DNA from: an uncultured Marivita sp.
Lineage (GTDB): Bacteria; Pseudomonadota; Alphaproteobacteria; Rhodobacterales; Rhodobacteraceae
Assembly (NCBI RefSeq): GCF_947488135.1
Contig: NZ_CANKYW010000003.1
Span: forward strand, 186,001-250,000
DNA: 64,000 nucleotides
Direction: 5' to 3'
The notes below the pieces were generated by a model. The model was not told the origin of the DNA and searched no databases. It worked only from the letters and a program-made list of their open reading frames with translations. Shown piece after piece: positions 36,984 to 46,931 of this stretch (its first letter is position 1; each line of letters opens with the position of its first letter). Made by a program: the position numbers and the translations under genes.

Positions 36984-37889
36984 ATGCACATCGAGTTCAG
37001 ACACCTGCGTACCATCAAGGCGATCCATGATTACGGCGGCGTCGCGAAGGCGGCGGACCAGCTTCACATCACCCAGTCGGCCCTCAGCCACCAGATCAAG
37101 GCGCTCGAGGATCAGGCCGGGGTCGAGCTCTTCGTGCGCCGGTCCAAGCCGATGCGCCTGTCGGCGGCGGGCATGCGGCTCTTGCGGCTGGCCAACCAGG
37201 TCTTGCCGCAGGTCGAGGCACTGGCGGCGGAATTCGACGGGCTACGCGACGGGTCGTCCGGGCGTATGCACATCGCCATCGAATGCCATGCGTGCTTCGA
37301 ATGGCTGTTCCCGGTGCTCGAAGCCTTCCGCAAGAGCTGGCCCGACGTGGATGTCGACATCCGCCCCGGTCTGGCCTTCGACGCGTTGCCCGCCTTGCAA
37401 AAGGAAGACGTCGATCTGGTCGTGTCCTCCGATCCCGAAGATATCCCCGGCGTCACCTTTACCGAGCTTTTCGATTACAACGCCGTGTTCGTGGCCTCTG
37501 CGTCGCACCCTCTGGCTGACAAACCCTATATCGACGCCGAGGATTTCCGCGGGCAGACGCTGATCACCTACCCGGTCGAACGATCGCGCCTCGATGTGTT
37601 CAGCCAATTGCTCATCCCCGCAAAGGTCGAACCGGCCAGCGTCCGTCAGGTCGAACTGACGGCGGTGATCCTGCTCCTCGTGGCCTCCAACCGCGGCGTT
37701 TCGGTGTTGCCAGACTGGGTGGTGCGCGAGGTGAAATACAGCTCCGACTATGTCACCAGACCGCTGACGGAAAACGGCATCACACGCCGTCTCTACGCCG
37801 CTACGCGGACGGCGGACACGGACAAGCCCTTTGTCGCCGAATTGATCCGCCTCGCCCGGCAAGAGGCGCAGCGGCTGCAATCCGCCTGA
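36984..37889 (+). CDS. metR: LysR-type regulator MetR
   Basis: The 301-residue protein has the LysR HTH (TIKAIHDYGGVAKAADQLHITQSALSHQIKALEDQ) and a substrate-binding fold with IECHACFEWLFPVLEAF, typical of MetR, which senses homocysteine. The start is ATG 36984, with an alternative TTG at 36978. The divergent arrangement with metF is the classic MetR pair. TTCA-ACA-TGAA at 36962-36972 in the gap is a small inverted repeat that may be part of its operator. Confidence 0.9.
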   Translation: MHIEFRHLRTIKAIHDYGGVAKAADQLHITQSALSHQIKALEDQAGVELFVRRSKPMRLSAAGMRLLRLANQVLPQVEALAAEFDGLRDGSSGRMHIAIECHACFEWLFPVLEAFRKSWPDVDVDIRPGLAFDALPALQKEDVDLVVSSDPEDIPGVTFTELFDYNAVFVASASHPLADKPYIDAEDFRGQTLITYPVERSRLDVFSQLLIPAKVEPASVRQVELTAVILLLVASNRGVSVLPDWVVREVKYSSDYVTRPLTENGITRRLYAATRTADTDKPFVAELIRLARQEAQRLQSA

Positions 37890-37892
37890 CGT

Positions 37893-38099
37893 TCAGAGTG
37901 CGGTGATGTCGGATGCCATCATGCGGCCGTCGCGCCCTTCGGTCATCTCGAAGCTGACCTTCTGGTTGTCGCTCAGGCTCTCCATCCCGGATTGCTGGAC
38001 GGCGGAAATGTGGACGAACACGTCCTTGCCGCCATCCTCTGGGGAAATGAAGCCATAGCCTTTGGTTGCGTTGAACCATTTCACGGTACCGTTCGGCAT
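37893..38099 (-). CDS. cspA: Cold-shock-domain protein
   Basis: The 68-residue protein contains both RNA-binding motifs: KGYGFI (RNP1-like) and DVFVHIS (RNP2). It starts [11 protein letters not shown]. It is a nucleic-acid chaperone of normal CspA size. It is convergent with metR, 3 bp apart. The following 185 bp up to 38284 hold no gene I can support. Confidence 0.95.
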   Translation of the reverse strand: MPNGTVKWFNATKGYGFISPEDGGKDVFVHISAVQQSGMESLSDNQKVSFEMTEGRDGRMMASDITAL

Positions 38100-38284
38100 G
38101 ATCCCGTGTCTCCTCTTGTCGTCAATTCCGACCGGTTTGGGTCGCTGTTATTGCGACCGGGGCAGCATTCTGCGACACCCGGTCACACAACATGAGATTG
38201 ATCGCTCTGACCTAAAGGCAAGTATGAAATGCACATTTTCGCGTGCCGTTCTGCGAAGGGTCAGAGCACGACGGGGAGACAAAA

Positions 38285-38599
38285 ATGGTTCTTTACGGAC
38301 TAAAAAACTGCGACACCTGCCGTAAGGCATTGAAAGCGCTTCCAGACGCAGAATTGGTGGACGTGTCGGTGACCCCTGTGCCGGAGGAAACGCTCGACCG
38401 CGCACTGGCTCTGTTCGGCGACAAACTGGTCAACACGCGCTCAACCACGTGGCGCGCTCTGGACGAGGTCGAGCGGTCCAAGGACGCCAAGGCGCTGCTG
38501 GTTGCGCATCCAAAGCTGATGAAGCGCCCGCTGATCGCCAAAGGGGACACGCTGTATCTCGGGTGGGACAAGAGCACCCAATCGGCGCTTGGGGTCTAA
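38285..38599 (+). CDS. ArsC/Spx-family thioredoxin-fold protein
   Basis: This 104-residue protein opens LYGLKNCDTCRKALKAL, a CxxC at residues 9-12, and continues with NTRSTTWRALDEVERS and LMKRPLIAKGDTLYLGW, as in the YffB/ArsC-like group. True arsenate reductases use one N-terminal cysteine and glutaredoxin; the role here is unproven. Its stop overlaps the convergent ABC exporter stop by 4 bp. Confidence 0.85.
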   Translation: MVLYGLKNCDTCRKALKALPDAELVDVSVTPVPEETLDRALALFGDKLVNTRSTTWRALDEVERSKDAKALLVAHPKLMKRPLIAKGDTLYLGWDKSTQSALGV

Positions 38600-40341
38600 T
38601 CGCGCATCTGCATCTGGTGAAGCGCGGCGTAGGTGCCGGATTTTGCCAGCAGCGCCTCATGCGTGCCTTGCTCGATCACGCGGCCTTGGTCCATCACGAC
38701 GATCTTGTGCGCATCCCGCACCGTCGACAGGCGGTGTGCAATCACCAGCGTGGTGCGGCCCTTGGACAGTTCGTCCAGCGCTTCCTGCACCTTGGCTTCG
38801 GACCCGGTATCCAGAGCCGACGTCGCCTCGTCCAGCAACAGGATCGGCCGGTTCCGCAGCAACGCGCGGGCGATGGCCACGCGTTGCCGTTGACCGCCCG
38901 ACAGCGACGATCCGCGCGGCCCGACCGGCGTGTTCAAGCCGTCAGACAATTGCGGCAGGAAGTCCGAAACATGTGCTGCATCCAATGCGCGTTTCAGGTG
39001 GGCGTCGGACACCTCGCGCTGGCCCAAAAGGATGTTCTCCAGCACCGTATCATCGAACAAGAGCGCCTCTTGCGACACCACCGAAAAAAGACCGCGCAGA
39101 TCTGCGAGCGCCATTTCCGAGACAGGCAGGCCACCTATCGTCACGTCTCCATGTGATGGGTCAACGAGACGCGTCAGGACATTAAAAATCGTGGATTTTC
39201 CGGCGCCAGACGGGCCAACCAGTGCGGTCGTCTGTCCGGTCTCGGCGGTGAAGCTGCATCGGTCAAGAACCGTTGTATCTCCGTAGCTTAGCGACACATC
39301 CTCAAGCCGTATCTCCGGCACGCCCGTCGGGGCGGGTTTGGGCTGCGCCGGGCTTCTCAGGTCAGGCTTGGTGTCGAGGATTTGGCGGATCCGTTCGATC
39401 CCGGCGGCGGCCACCTGCCAGACACCCGCCACGTTGCCCAGACGCCGTAACGGTTCAAACGCCAGACCAATTGCGGTGAAGAAGGCCATGAAATCGCCGA
39501 CAGTTTTCTCGCCCGACAGGATTTCGCTGCCGCCGTAGAACAGCACCCCCATGAAGCCCAGACCGGCCATGATGTCGATCATGCCGGGGATCGTTGCCTG
39601 ACCCAGTGCACTGCGGGTTTCGACGCGGACGCGCTCTTCGGTCAGCGTCCGGTACTTGTCGGATTGATACCGCTCCAGCGCGTTGAGCTTCACCGGCGTG
39701 ATCCCGTGGAACGCCTCATTCAGCCGCACCGACAGCTTGGCCGCCACATCCCGCGCGCGGCGCGCTTCCTTGCGCACGTAGCGTTGCAGAAACACCGACG
39801 GCGCGATCAGGATCGGCGCACCCAGAAGCGCCACGAGCGTCCAGCGCCAATCGACGGAAATCGCCACCGCAAAGAGCGAGATCAGCGCGATCACGTCGCG
39901 CCCGGCGCCGGTGATGATGGTGCGCCAGACCTTGCTGATCGCGTCCACGTCACCTTCGACCCGTTGCATCAGGTAGCCGGGCGAATGGGTCTGGTGATAC
40001 GCCGTGTCCAGCACCATCAGATGCGCCAGCAGGTCCTGCCGGATGTCGGCCACGGAAAGCTGCGAAATCCCGGTGAGAAGTACCTTTTGAACGATGCTGG
40101 CCACCGCGCGGACGATGAAAATCCCCAGGAACAGCAAGCCAACCCAGAGGATCGCATCCGCCTCGCCGCCGACAAAGACTCGGTCGAACATCGGCTTCAT
40201 CATATAGGACAACGCCCCGAACATGCCGCCTTCCAACGCCATGAAGACCATCGCGACGATGAGAAGCCGCCAATGCTTGGACAGGTAACCGCGCCAGACC
40301 CAGAGCAGAAGGCCCCGCGGATTGACCGCGGCCTCGGTCAT
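38596..40341 (-). CDS. MsbA-like ABC exporter (fused membrane and ATPase domains)
   Basis: The 581-residue half-transporter has six helices in residues about 20-310 and a nucleotide-binding domain with Walker [10 protein letters not shown] near residue 378, signature LSGGQRQRVAIARALL and Walker B ILLLDEATSALD. It resembles MsbA-type lipid flippases and multidrug exporters. It begins inside the end of the upstream phosphatase gene (4-bp overlap), so both are probably made together. Confidence 0.9.
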   Translation of the reverse strand: MTEAAVNPRGLLLWVWRGYLSKHWRLLIVAMVFMALEGGMFGALSYMMKPMFDRVFVGGEADAILWVGLLFLGIFIVRAVASIVQKVLLTGISQLSVADIRQDLLAHLMVLDTAYHQTHSPGYLMQRVEGDVDAISKVWRTIITGAGRDVIALISLFAVAISVDWRWTLVALLGAPILIAPSVFLQRYVRKEARRARDVAAKLSVRLNEAFHGITPVKLNALERYQSDKYRTLTEERVRVETRSALGQATIPGMIDIMAGLGFMGVLFYGGSEILSGEKTVGDFMAFFTAIGLAFEPLRRLGNVAGVWQVAAAGIERIRQILDTKPDLRSPAQPKPAPTGVPEIRLEDVSLSYGDTTVLDRCSFTAETGQTTALVGPSGAGKSTIFNVLTRLVDPSHGDVTIGGLPVSEMALADLRGLFSVVSQEALLFDDTVLENILLGQREVSDAHLKRALDAAHVSDFLPQLSDGLNTPVGPRGSSLSGGQRQRVAIARALLRNRPILLLDEATSALDTGSEAKVQEALDELSKGRTTLVIAHRLSTVRDAHKIVVMDQGRVIEQGTHEALLAKSGTYAALHQMQMRD

Positions 40342-41054
40342 GTCAGCGATGCCGCAGGCAAGGCCAGCTTGTGTGCGGGCACCCGATCATCGAACCCGGC
40401 TTGGATCGCCTTGCCGTCGTATTCGGTGCGGATCCAGTCTTCGAACCCGATGGGATCGCGTGCCGCGCGGGCGGCATAGACATCGAGGATATAGTCCTGA
40501 ACGCCGGTCGCGGTGAAATCGAGGTGAATATACTTCAACGACAATTGCTTGCGCGCGATGTCTATGGGTTGGTTCTCGAACACCATGAGGTACAGCGCCG
40601 CCACGAACCCGGCCCGATCGGCACCGGATTTGCAATGAAACACGAAGGGTTTTTCCGCCTGCCGCAACGTGTCGATCACATGCAGGATCTTTTTGCGGCT
40701 GACCGCGTTGCGGGCCTGTAGCTTGGTGTTCAGAAGCTTCAGCCCAAGCGCTTCGCAGGTTTCCTTTTCAAAAAGGTAGTGGGCGTATTTGTCTTCGCCG
40801 CGCAGGTTCACCACCGTGTTGATGCCCATGGCCTTGTATTTCACGAACCGGGCGTGGGTCGGCTGGTTCGACCGGTAGACACCGGGCGCGATCTCGAAGA
40901 AGTTGGTCCAGAAGGTGCGCAGGAACGCGTGGTCGAACACGTGGTAATGAAAGGTCGACCAGCGCCGGGCGCCCGGGTCGGTGATGTCTTTGCCGAACGA
41001 CCGACGCAGCTTGCGCTCTGCGTCTTCGATCTTTGTCCACAGCCGTTTCAGCAT
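40338..41054 (-). CDS. Dual-specificity/tyrosine-type phosphatase
   Basis: The 238-residue soluble protein has the cysteine phosphatase loop HCKSGADRAG (CxxGxxR), preceded by a general-acid region and by YRSNQPTHARFVKYKAMGINTVVNLRGE, as in DSP-like phosphatases. The substrate may be a protein or a lipid/sugar phosphate. Its coupling with an MsbA-like exporter suggests an envelope lipid or polysaccharide function, which is inference. Confidence 0.85.
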   Translation of the reverse strand: MLKRLWTKIEDAERKLRRSFGKDITDPGARRWSTFHYHVFDHAFLRTFWTNFFEIAPGVYRSNQPTHARFVKYKAMGINTVVNLRGEDKYAHYLFEKETCEALGLKLLNTKLQARNAVSRKKILHVIDTLRQAEKPFVFHCKSGADRAGFVAALYLMVFENQPIDIARKQLSLKYIHLDFTATGVQDYILDVYAARAARDPIGFEDWIRTEYDGKAIQAGFDDRVPAHKLALPAASLT

Positions 41055-41200
41055 CCGGTCCCCTTTGCGTCAGGCGCGGATGTAGAGACTGCGACGCGTG
41101 CTGGCAAGCGCCGCACGTTATTGACGGCGCGGCGCAACGGGGTAGGGTGCGCGCCAACCTGTTCATTCGGCAGGTCATTCCCATCCTGTCGAGGTTCGTC

Positions 41201-42397
41201 ATGTCCCTGTCCAATGGTCGTACATATCTTGCCATTCCCGGCCCCTCGGTCGTGCCGGATGCCGTTCTTCGGGCCATGCACCGGGCGTCGCCGAACATCT
41301 ACGAGGGCGAATTGCCGGACATGATGGACGGTCTCATGCGCGACCTGCGGCGCGTGGCCCGCACCGAGGGTCATGTCGCGATCTACATCAGCAACGGCCA
41401 TGGAGCGTGGGAAGCCGCACTCGCCAACACCGTGGCGGCGGGCGAGAAGGTGCTGGTGCTGGCCACCGGCTTTTTCGCCATGGCCTGGAGCCGCATCGCC
41501 GAAGCGCGCGGGATCGATGTCGATGTGCTGGATTTCGGCAACGGCGGGACATTCGATCTCGACCGGGTCCGCGAGACGCTCAAGGCGGACAGCGCCCATG
41601 CCTACAAGGCGGTGATGGCGGTGCATGTCGACACGTCAAGCTCGAACCGCAACGAATTCGCGCCGCTGCGCGCGATCCTGGACGAATTGAACCACCCGGC
41701 GCTTCTGATGGCCGATTGCATCGCCGCGATGGGCTGTGACCGGTTTGAGATGGATGCCTGGGGCGTCGATGTTGCGATGACCAGTTCGCAGAAGGGGCTG
41801 ATGTGCCCGCCGGGTCTGGGCTTCGTGTTCTTCAACGACAAGGCCGCAGAGGTGCGCCGCCGCATGAATCGGGTCAGCACCTATTGGGACTGGACCCAAC
41901 GCGCGGCCCCCGAGGCGTTCTACCAGTATTTCAGCGGCACCGCCCCGACGCACCACCTTTACGGTCTGCGCACGGCGCTCGACATGATCCACGAAGAGGG
42001 GCTCGAGGCGATCTGGGCGCGTCACGCGACGCTGGCCCGCGCCATCTGGGCCGCCGTCGAACATTGGGGCAAGGATGGCCCGCTCAGGCTCAATATCGCG
42101 GATCCGGCGCTGCGCAGCCACGCCGTGACGGCGCTGGCGATCGGAAAACCCTACGGCACGCAACTGCGCCGCTGGTGTTCGGATCAGGCCGGAGTCACGC
42201 TGGGCATCGGGCTTGGCATGGCAAACGAGGACGATCCGCAGAGCGACGGGTATTTCCGCTTTGGCCATATGGGTCACGTCAACGCGCACATGATCCTCGG
42301 ACTGCTTGGCGTGGTCGAGGCGGGGCTTGGCGTCTTGGGTATTCCCCACTGCGCCGGAGGCGTGTCGGAAGCGGCGAAAGTGATTTCAGGCGTCTGA
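41201..42397 (+). CDS. Class V PLP aminotransferase (serine/alanine-glyoxylate type)
   Basis: The 398-residue protein opens RTYLAIPGPSVVP, has SNGHGAWEAALANT near residue 63, and SSQKGLMCPPGLGF where the lysine binds PLP. This is the serine-glyoxylate/alanine-glyoxylate/aspartate aminotransferase group of class V. Exact donor and acceptor cannot be set. The start at 41201 aligns with family N-termini. The last 12 bp overlap the convergent small membrane protein gene. Confidence 0.87.
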   Translation: MSLSNGRTYLAIPGPSVVPDAVLRAMHRASPNIYEGELPDMMDGLMRDLRRVARTEGHVAIYISNGHGAWEAALANTVAAGEKVLVLATGFFAMAWSRIAEARGIDVDVLDFGNGGTFDLDRVRETLKADSAHAYKAVMAVHVDTSSSNRNEFAPLRAILDELNHPALLMADCIAAMGCDRFEMDAWGVDVAMTSSQKGLMCPPGLGFVFFNDKAAEVRRRMNRVSTYWDWTQRAAPEAFYQYFSGTAPTHHLYGLRTALDMIHEEGLEAIWARHATLARAIWAAVEHWGKDGPLRLNIADPALRSHAVTALAIGKPYGTQLRRWCSDQAGVTLGIGLGMANEDDPQSDGYFRFGHMGHVNAHMILGLLGVVEAGLGVLGIPHCAGGVSEAAKVISGV

Positions 42398-42595
42398 CGG
42401 CCACCGGATTTCGCGGCTGGCGCGATACTGTGCCAGCCGGGTGATCCCGTGATTGAGCGCCCAGCCCAGCAGAATCACGGCGGCAAGACCGAATTGCGCC
42501 CAGATGACGCCGAAGATCCAAAGCAAATTGACGAAGATCAGGATGAGACTGGCGGTCGTGTAATCCTCGACCCGCTTGGGATGATGTTGGTCCAT
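42386..42595 (-). CDS. Small membrane protein
   Basis: This 69-residue protein has two hydrophobic segments, ASLILIFVNLLWIFGVIWAQFG and LAAVILLGWALNHG, with a positively charged tail. The ATG at 42595 follows GGAGAGG closely, so it is preferred over 42613. I know no function. Its 3' end overlaps the convergent aminotransferase gene. Confidence 0.6.
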   Translation of the reverse strand: MDQHHPKRVEDYTTASLILIFVNLLWIFGVIWAQFGLAAVILLGWALNHGITRLAQYRASREIRWPSDA

Positions 42596-42711
42596 CGGCC
42601 TCTCCGCACGCATTGCCTGTCTTCACTGCGACAGAATAGCGCAGAAAACCGAAGCGTCAGCGATAAACTGGCCAAAATGCCCAAATTTTCCGTGAAGACC
42701 GCGCGATTTGC

Positions 42712-43818
42712 TTATCCGCGCGCCGTCTTGAGCGCTTTGGGCAGCGCCGCTTCGAGCACGTCCAGATCGGAGGCCCGCCCCGCGCTGATCCGGATCGCCC
42801 GGTCGCCGGGTGACACGAACGGCATGCGCACGAACACGCCTTCGTCGATGAGAGCGGCGAGAACCGCCTTGGCGAAGGCACCATCGCGTCCGCAATCCAC
42901 CGTGACGAAATTGGTGGCCGAGGGCAGCGGCGTGAGTCCATTGGCTTTGGCGATCGTCCCGATCCGCTCGCGGGCTTCGGAAACCAACGCGATCACATCT
43001 TCAAGCCAAGCGGCGTCTTCGAACGCGGCCAGCGCGCCGGCTTGCGAAATGCGCGACATGCCGAAATGGTTGCGCACCTTGTCGAAGCTCTTGATCAGCT
43101 CGGGCGCGCCGATGCCGTAGCCCACCCGTGCGCCCGCCATGCCGAAGGCCTTGGAAAAGGTGCGCATCCGGATCACGCGCGGATCGTCGGCGTCGATGGT
43201 GGGCGCGGTGCCGTCGGGGGCGAACTCGATATAGGCTTCGTCCAGGATCAGGAGCGTGCCATCGGGAAGCGACTCAAGCGCCTTTTCAATCTTCGCACCA
43301 CTATGCCAGCTGCCCATCGGATTGTCGGGATTGGACAGGTAAACCAGCTTTGCGTCGACCTCGGCCGCCTTCGCCATCAGCGTGTCGATGTCTTCATGGT
43401 CGTTCTTGAAGGGGACCTTGTGCAGGATGCCGCCGAAACCGCCGACATGGTAGTTGAAGGTCGGGTAAGCGCCGTCCGACGTCACCACCGCGTCGCCGGG
43501 CGCCACGAGAAGCCGCACGACGTAGCCCAGCAACCCGTCGATCCCCTCACCGATGATGATGTTGGCGGGACGGACGTTCAGACGGGTCGAAATCGCGTGG
43601 ATCAGGTCGTAATTCGTGGCGTCTGCGTATTTCCAGCACTGGCCAGCCGCATCCTGCATCGCGGCCACGGCGAAAGGCGAGGGACCAAAGACGCTTTCAT
43701 TCGCGCCGAGCCGCGCCAGGAACGGCGCGCCGCGCTGGCGTTCCTGCACTTCGGGCCCGACGAAAGGGACGGTGGCTGGCAGGTTGGCGATGAGGTCAGG
43801 GTATCTGGGTCCGGGCAT
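42712..43818 (-). CDS. Class I/II aminotransferase, HisC-like
   Basis: The 368-residue protein has LGANESVFGPSPFAVAAM, DEAYIEFAPDG and TFSKAFGMAGARVGYGIG, whose lysine binds PLP, like histidinol-phosphate aminotransferases. No other his gene is nearby, so it may serve histidine, tyrosine/phenylalanine or another acid. The start at 43818 gives the usual family length; upstream in-frame codons run through the palindrome at 43921. Confidence 0.85.
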   Translation of the reverse strand: MPGPRYPDLIANLPATVPFVGPEVQERQRGAPFLARLGANESVFGPSPFAVAAMQDAAGQCWKYADATNYDLIHAISTRLNVRPANIIIGEGIDGLLGYVVRLLVAPGDAVVTSDGAYPTFNYHVGGFGGILHKVPFKNDHEDIDTLMAKAAEVDAKLVYLSNPDNPMGSWHSGAKIEKALESLPDGTLLILDEAYIEFAPDGTAPTIDADDPRVIRMRTFSKAFGMAGARVGYGIGAPELIKSFDKVRNHFGMSRISQAGALAAFEDAAWLEDVIALVSEARERIGTIAKANGLTPLPSATNFVTVDCGRDGAFAKAVLAALIDEGVFVRMPFVSPGDRAIRISAGRASDLDVLEAALPKALKTARG

Positions 43819-43920
43819 GCCCCGTCTATGCCAAGCGCGCGCCCGGTGAACAAGCGTCGAAACCATGCAACGCCAGGTTTCAGCCGGACACTGCCTTTCG
43901 AAACATGAACCCCGCCGCCC

Positions 43921-43942
43921 AGATTTTTCGTACGAAAAATCT
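43921..43942. promoter_or_regulatory. Perfect 22-bp palindrome, candidate operator
   Basis: The half AGATTTTTCGT is followed by its exact reverse complement. It sits in the 349-bp gap between divergent genes (HisC-like aminotransferase and lolC), 103 bp from the former and 226 bp from the latter. No T-run outside the arms and no gene end nearby, so a terminator is unlikely. Related smaller elements lie at 43896-43903 and 44066-44083. No gene is visible elsewhere in the gap. Confidence 0.55.
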
Positions 43943-44065
43943 TTGGCCCCTTCCATAAATTATTGGCGAATTGTTAAGAATGCGTTCGCTTGGTCCAGAA
44001 AACCCTGCCTGGGCCAAAATGGTGCTGGTCTTCGGGTTCAAAACACGTCAGCCTTGCTGACCGAA

Positions 44066-44083
44066 TGTTTCGCACGCGAAACA
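44066..44083. promoter_or_regulatory. Inverted repeat TGTTTCGC/GCGAAACA
   Basis: Two perfect 8-bp arms flank a central AC, 85 bp before lolC. The TTTCG...CGAAA core is the same as in the 22-bp palindrome at 43921 and the 8-mer TTTCGAAA at 43896, suggesting that one protein may bind all three. Confidence 0.45.
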
Positions 44084-44167
44084 ATAGGTCCGAACCGGAC
44101 CCATGTCCTGCGCTTGACCCGCCCGGATCAAGCGGCCACTTATCACCCAGAGCAGCAAGAGACCGAT

Positions 44168-45454
44168 ATGGCCCAGACCCCACCGCCCTTTGCCCCATTC
44201 GAATGGATGATCGCCTGGCGCTACCTGCGCGCGCGACGTGCCGAAGGCGGGGTAAGCGTGATGACCTGGATCAGCCTGATCGGCATCACTCTGGCCGTGT
44301 TCGCCTTGATCGCCACATTGGCGGTCCGCTCCGGGTTTCGCGCCGAATTCGTCGACACGATCCTGGGCTCCAACGCCCATGTCACGGTCTATTACACTCA
44401 GCAAACCGATGAATTCGGGCGGGCCAGCCGCACGATCGCGGATTACGAGACCCTCGCGCAATCCGTCGCCGCCGTGCCGGGCGTCACCCGTGCGGCGCCG
44501 CTGGTCAAAGGCCAGGTCATGGCCACCGCCAACAGCCGCAACGCCGGTGTGGAGGTGTTCGGCATCGCCGAGGAGGACCTCGCCACCATCCCGCGTATCG
44601 CCGATCCCGAGACCGCGCAGGGCGATCTGGGCCGGTTCACCGAAGGCATCGCCATCGGGTCCGGCGTCGCGCGGGAATTGGGCATTGCACTTGGCGATCC
44701 GGTCAAGCTGATCTCACCCGACGGTGTGCGCACGGCCTTCGGAACCAGCCCGCGCGTCAAGGCCTATGAGGTGGTCTACATCTTCACCGCCGGGCGCTAT
44801 GACATCGACCGCACGCGGATCTACATGCCCTTCGCCGAGGCGCAGCTCTATTTCAACCGCGAAGGCGTCGCCGACGAGATCGAGGTGATGGTCGAAGACC
44901 CGGACCGGGTTGAAGACATGACCCTGCCGATCGTGCAGGCCGCCGGGCAGCGCGGTCTGGTCTGGACATGGCAGGACGCGTCGGGCGGGTTTCTCCGCGC
45001 GCTCGCGATCGAGGACAATGTCATGTTCATCATCCTGTCGATCCTCGTTCTGATCGCGGCGATGAACATCGTGTCGGGCCTGATCATGCTGGTCAAGAAC
45101 AAGGGCCGCGACATCGGGATCCTGCGCACCATGGGCCTGACCGAGGGGGCGGTCCTGCGTGTGTTCTTCATCTGCGGCGCCTTCACGGGCCTGATCGGCA
45201 CCGTCGCAGGGGTGATCCTCGGCTGCCTCTTCGCGCTTTACATCGACCCGATCTTTTCCTTCGTGAACTACGTCGCGGGCGGCGGCGTCTGGGATCCGGC
45301 GGTGCGGGGGATCTATGAATTGCCCGCGCAACTGCGGCTGGGCGATGTGCTCAGCGCGGTGGCGCTGTCGTTGGGATTGAGCTTTGTCGTCACCATTTTC
45401 CCGGCGCGGCGTGCGGCGCGGATGAACCCGGTCGAGGCGTTGCGCTATGAGTGA
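44168..45454 (+). CDS. lolC: LolC/LolE-type lipoprotein-releasing permease
   Basis: The 428-residue protein has a first helix after [32 protein letters not shown], a large periplasmic domain (about residues 50-275), and three C-terminal helices of the FtsX/MacB type ending in [18 protein letters not shown]. With LolD it extracts lipoproteins from the inner membrane for outer-membrane delivery. Many alphaproteobacteria have one such LolF-type permease. The gene overlaps lolD by 8 bp. Confidence 0.92.
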   Translation: MAQTPPPFAPFEWMIAWRYLRARRAEGGVSVMTWISLIGITLAVFALIATLAVRSGFRAEFVDTILGSNAHVTVYYTQQTDEFGRASRTIADYETLAQSVAAVPGVTRAAPLVKGQVMATANSRNAGVEVFGIAEEDLATIPRIADPETAQGDLGRFTEGIAIGSGVARELGIALGDPVKLISPDGVRTAFGTSPRVKAYEVVYIFTAGRYDIDRTRIYMPFAEAQLYFNREGVADEIEVMVEDPDRVEDMTLPIVQAAGQRGLVWTWQDASGGFLRALAIEDNVMFIILSILVLIAAMNIVSGLIMLVKNKGRDIGILRTMGLTEGAVLRVFFICGAFTGLIGTVAGVILGCLFALYIDPIFSFVNYVAGGGVWDPAVRGIYELPAQLRLGDVLSAVALSLGLSFVVTIFPARRAARMNPVEALRYE

Positions 45455-46130
45455 TGTTTCGCTGCGATTGACCGGGGTTACCAAGACCTACAACGCGGGT
45501 ACGCCCGGCGCGGTGGAGGTGTTGCGCGGTGTGGACGTGACGCTGACCAAGGGCGAGGTTGTGGCGCTTGTCGCACCGTCCGGGGCGGGCAAGTCGACGC
45601 TCTTGCACATCGCCGGTCTTTTGGACACGCCCGACAGCGGCACGGTCGAGGTTGCCGGTGCGGACGTCACCGGGGCGTCGGATCGCAAGCGCACGGTGGT
45701 GCGGCGCGACGAGGTGGGGTTCGTCTACCAGTTCCACCACCTGCTGCCCGAGTTCAGCGCTCAGGAGAACATCGTCCTGCCGCAGCTTGCCGCCGGAGTG
45801 GCGCGCGGTGCCGCGGATGCGCGGGCGCAGGACTTGCTGGAGATCGTCGGCATCGCGCCGCGCGCGCATCACCGGCCGGCGGCTCTGTCGGGGGGCGAGC
45901 AGCAGCGCGTGGCCTTTTGCCGGGCGCTGGCGAACCGGCCTTCGGTGCTGCTGGCGGACGAGCCGACGGGCAATCTCGATCCAGCGACATCAGATACGGT
46001 GTTCGATGCGCTGATGACGCTTGTGCGCGAAACCGGGCTGTCGGCGCTGATCGCCACGCACAACATGGAGCTTGCCTCGCGGATGGACCGGCGGTTGCGG
46101 CTGGACCAGGGCGTTTTGGCCCCCGTCTGA
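45447..46130 (+). CDS. lolD: LolD ATPase of the lipoprotein-releasing system
   Basis: The 227-residue ATPase has Walker [12 protein letters not shown] near residue 45, [15 protein letters not shown], Walker [14 protein letters not shown], and [14 protein letters not shown], a block found in LolD/MacB ATPases. It powers the permease encoded just upstream (8-bp overlap). Confidence 0.94.
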   Translation: MSDVSLRLTGVTKTYNAGTPGAVEVLRGVDVTLTKGEVVALVAPSGAGKSTLLHIAGLLDTPDSGTVEVAGADVTGASDRKRTVVRRDEVGFVYQFHHLLPEFSAQENIVLPQLAAGVARGAADARAQDLLEIVGIAPRAHHRPAALSGGEQQRVAFCRALANRPSVLLADEPTGNLDPATSDTVFDALMTLVRETGLSALIATHNMELASRMDRRLRLDQGVLAPV

Positions 46131-46262
46131 TCGTTAGGATTGGTTAACAGAGGTAAACAGGCGCTTAATCGCCCTGTGTGCTGACACATGGCTTCACGGG
46201 ATCGTTTGATGCAGGTGAGGCGCGAAGACTGGTAGGACGAGGCCATGAACGAAAGGTTTACC

Positions 46263-46907
46263 ATGTCCCGCAGTCTCGCCGCCGCCGCCCTTCTGTCCCT
46301 CATGGCCCTTCAGGTCGGTGCCGCGCCGGTGTCCTTTGACGGGTCGTGGAAGACACAGAAATTTTCCCTGTTTTCGTCGAACACCTACGGGTTCAACGGC
46401 AATTCGGTGAGCGTGGCGTCGGACGGATCGGTATCCTTGGCCTATCGCCAACTGCCGCAATCCTATTGGGATGCCACATCCGCCCAGTGGTCGTGGAGCG
46501 TTCAGGAAGGCGTGCCTGCCACCGATTTGCGCAAGAAGGGCGGGGACGATCGCAACCTTGCGCTTTACTTCGTGTTCCTGCCGGCAAACCAGGCCGAGGC
46601 GCTGCAAGGCGCCAGCGTGCGCCAGCTACTGACAAACGATGCGGCCCGCGTTCTGGTCTATGTCTGGGGTGGGGTGCACAACCGGGGCGCGGTGCTCAAT
46701 AGTCCGTATCTGGGCAACCGCGGAAAAACGGTGGTTCTGCGCGGGTCCGGCACGGGCTCTGCCAGCGAAAACGTGAACCTCGCGCGGGATTACGCCAACT
46801 CTTTCGGCGGCGGCGAGGCCGCGTTGGTGGGGATTGCGCTGTCCGGGGACAGTGATGACACCAACAGCCGCATTCGAGCATCGATCAGCGGGCTGAGCGT
46901 CAATTGA
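46263..46907 (+). CDS. Secreted DUF3047-like protein
   Basis: The 214-residue protein has a signal peptide (SLAAAALLSLMALQVGAAP, about 21 residues). The mature part contains SQWSWSV-like AQWSWSVQEG, ALYFVFLPANQAEAL and RVLVYVWGGV, followed by GKTVVLRGSG and NLARDYANSFGGGEAALVGIALSGDSDDT, the pattern of DUF3047. Function is unknown. ATG 46263 follows AAAGG; ATG 46245 is an alternative 6 codons upstream. Confidence 0.75.
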   Translation: MSRSLAAAALLSLMALQVGAAPVSFDGSWKTQKFSLFSSNTYGFNGNSVSVASDGSVSLAYRQLPQSYWDATSAQWSWSVQEGVPATDLRKKGGDDRNLALYFVFLPANQAEALQGASVRQLLTNDAARVLVYVWGGVHNRGAVLNSPYLGNRGKTVVLRGSGTGSASENVNLARDYANSFGGGEAALVGIALSGDSDDTNSRIRASISGLSVN

Positions 46908-46931
46908 ACCTTTGATCCGACGGCCCAACGG

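Noticed and set aside
38285-38599. Arsenic resistance locus
   Set aside because: No arsR, arsB or acr3 is nearby, and the YffB/Spx-like type does not require arsenate reduction.
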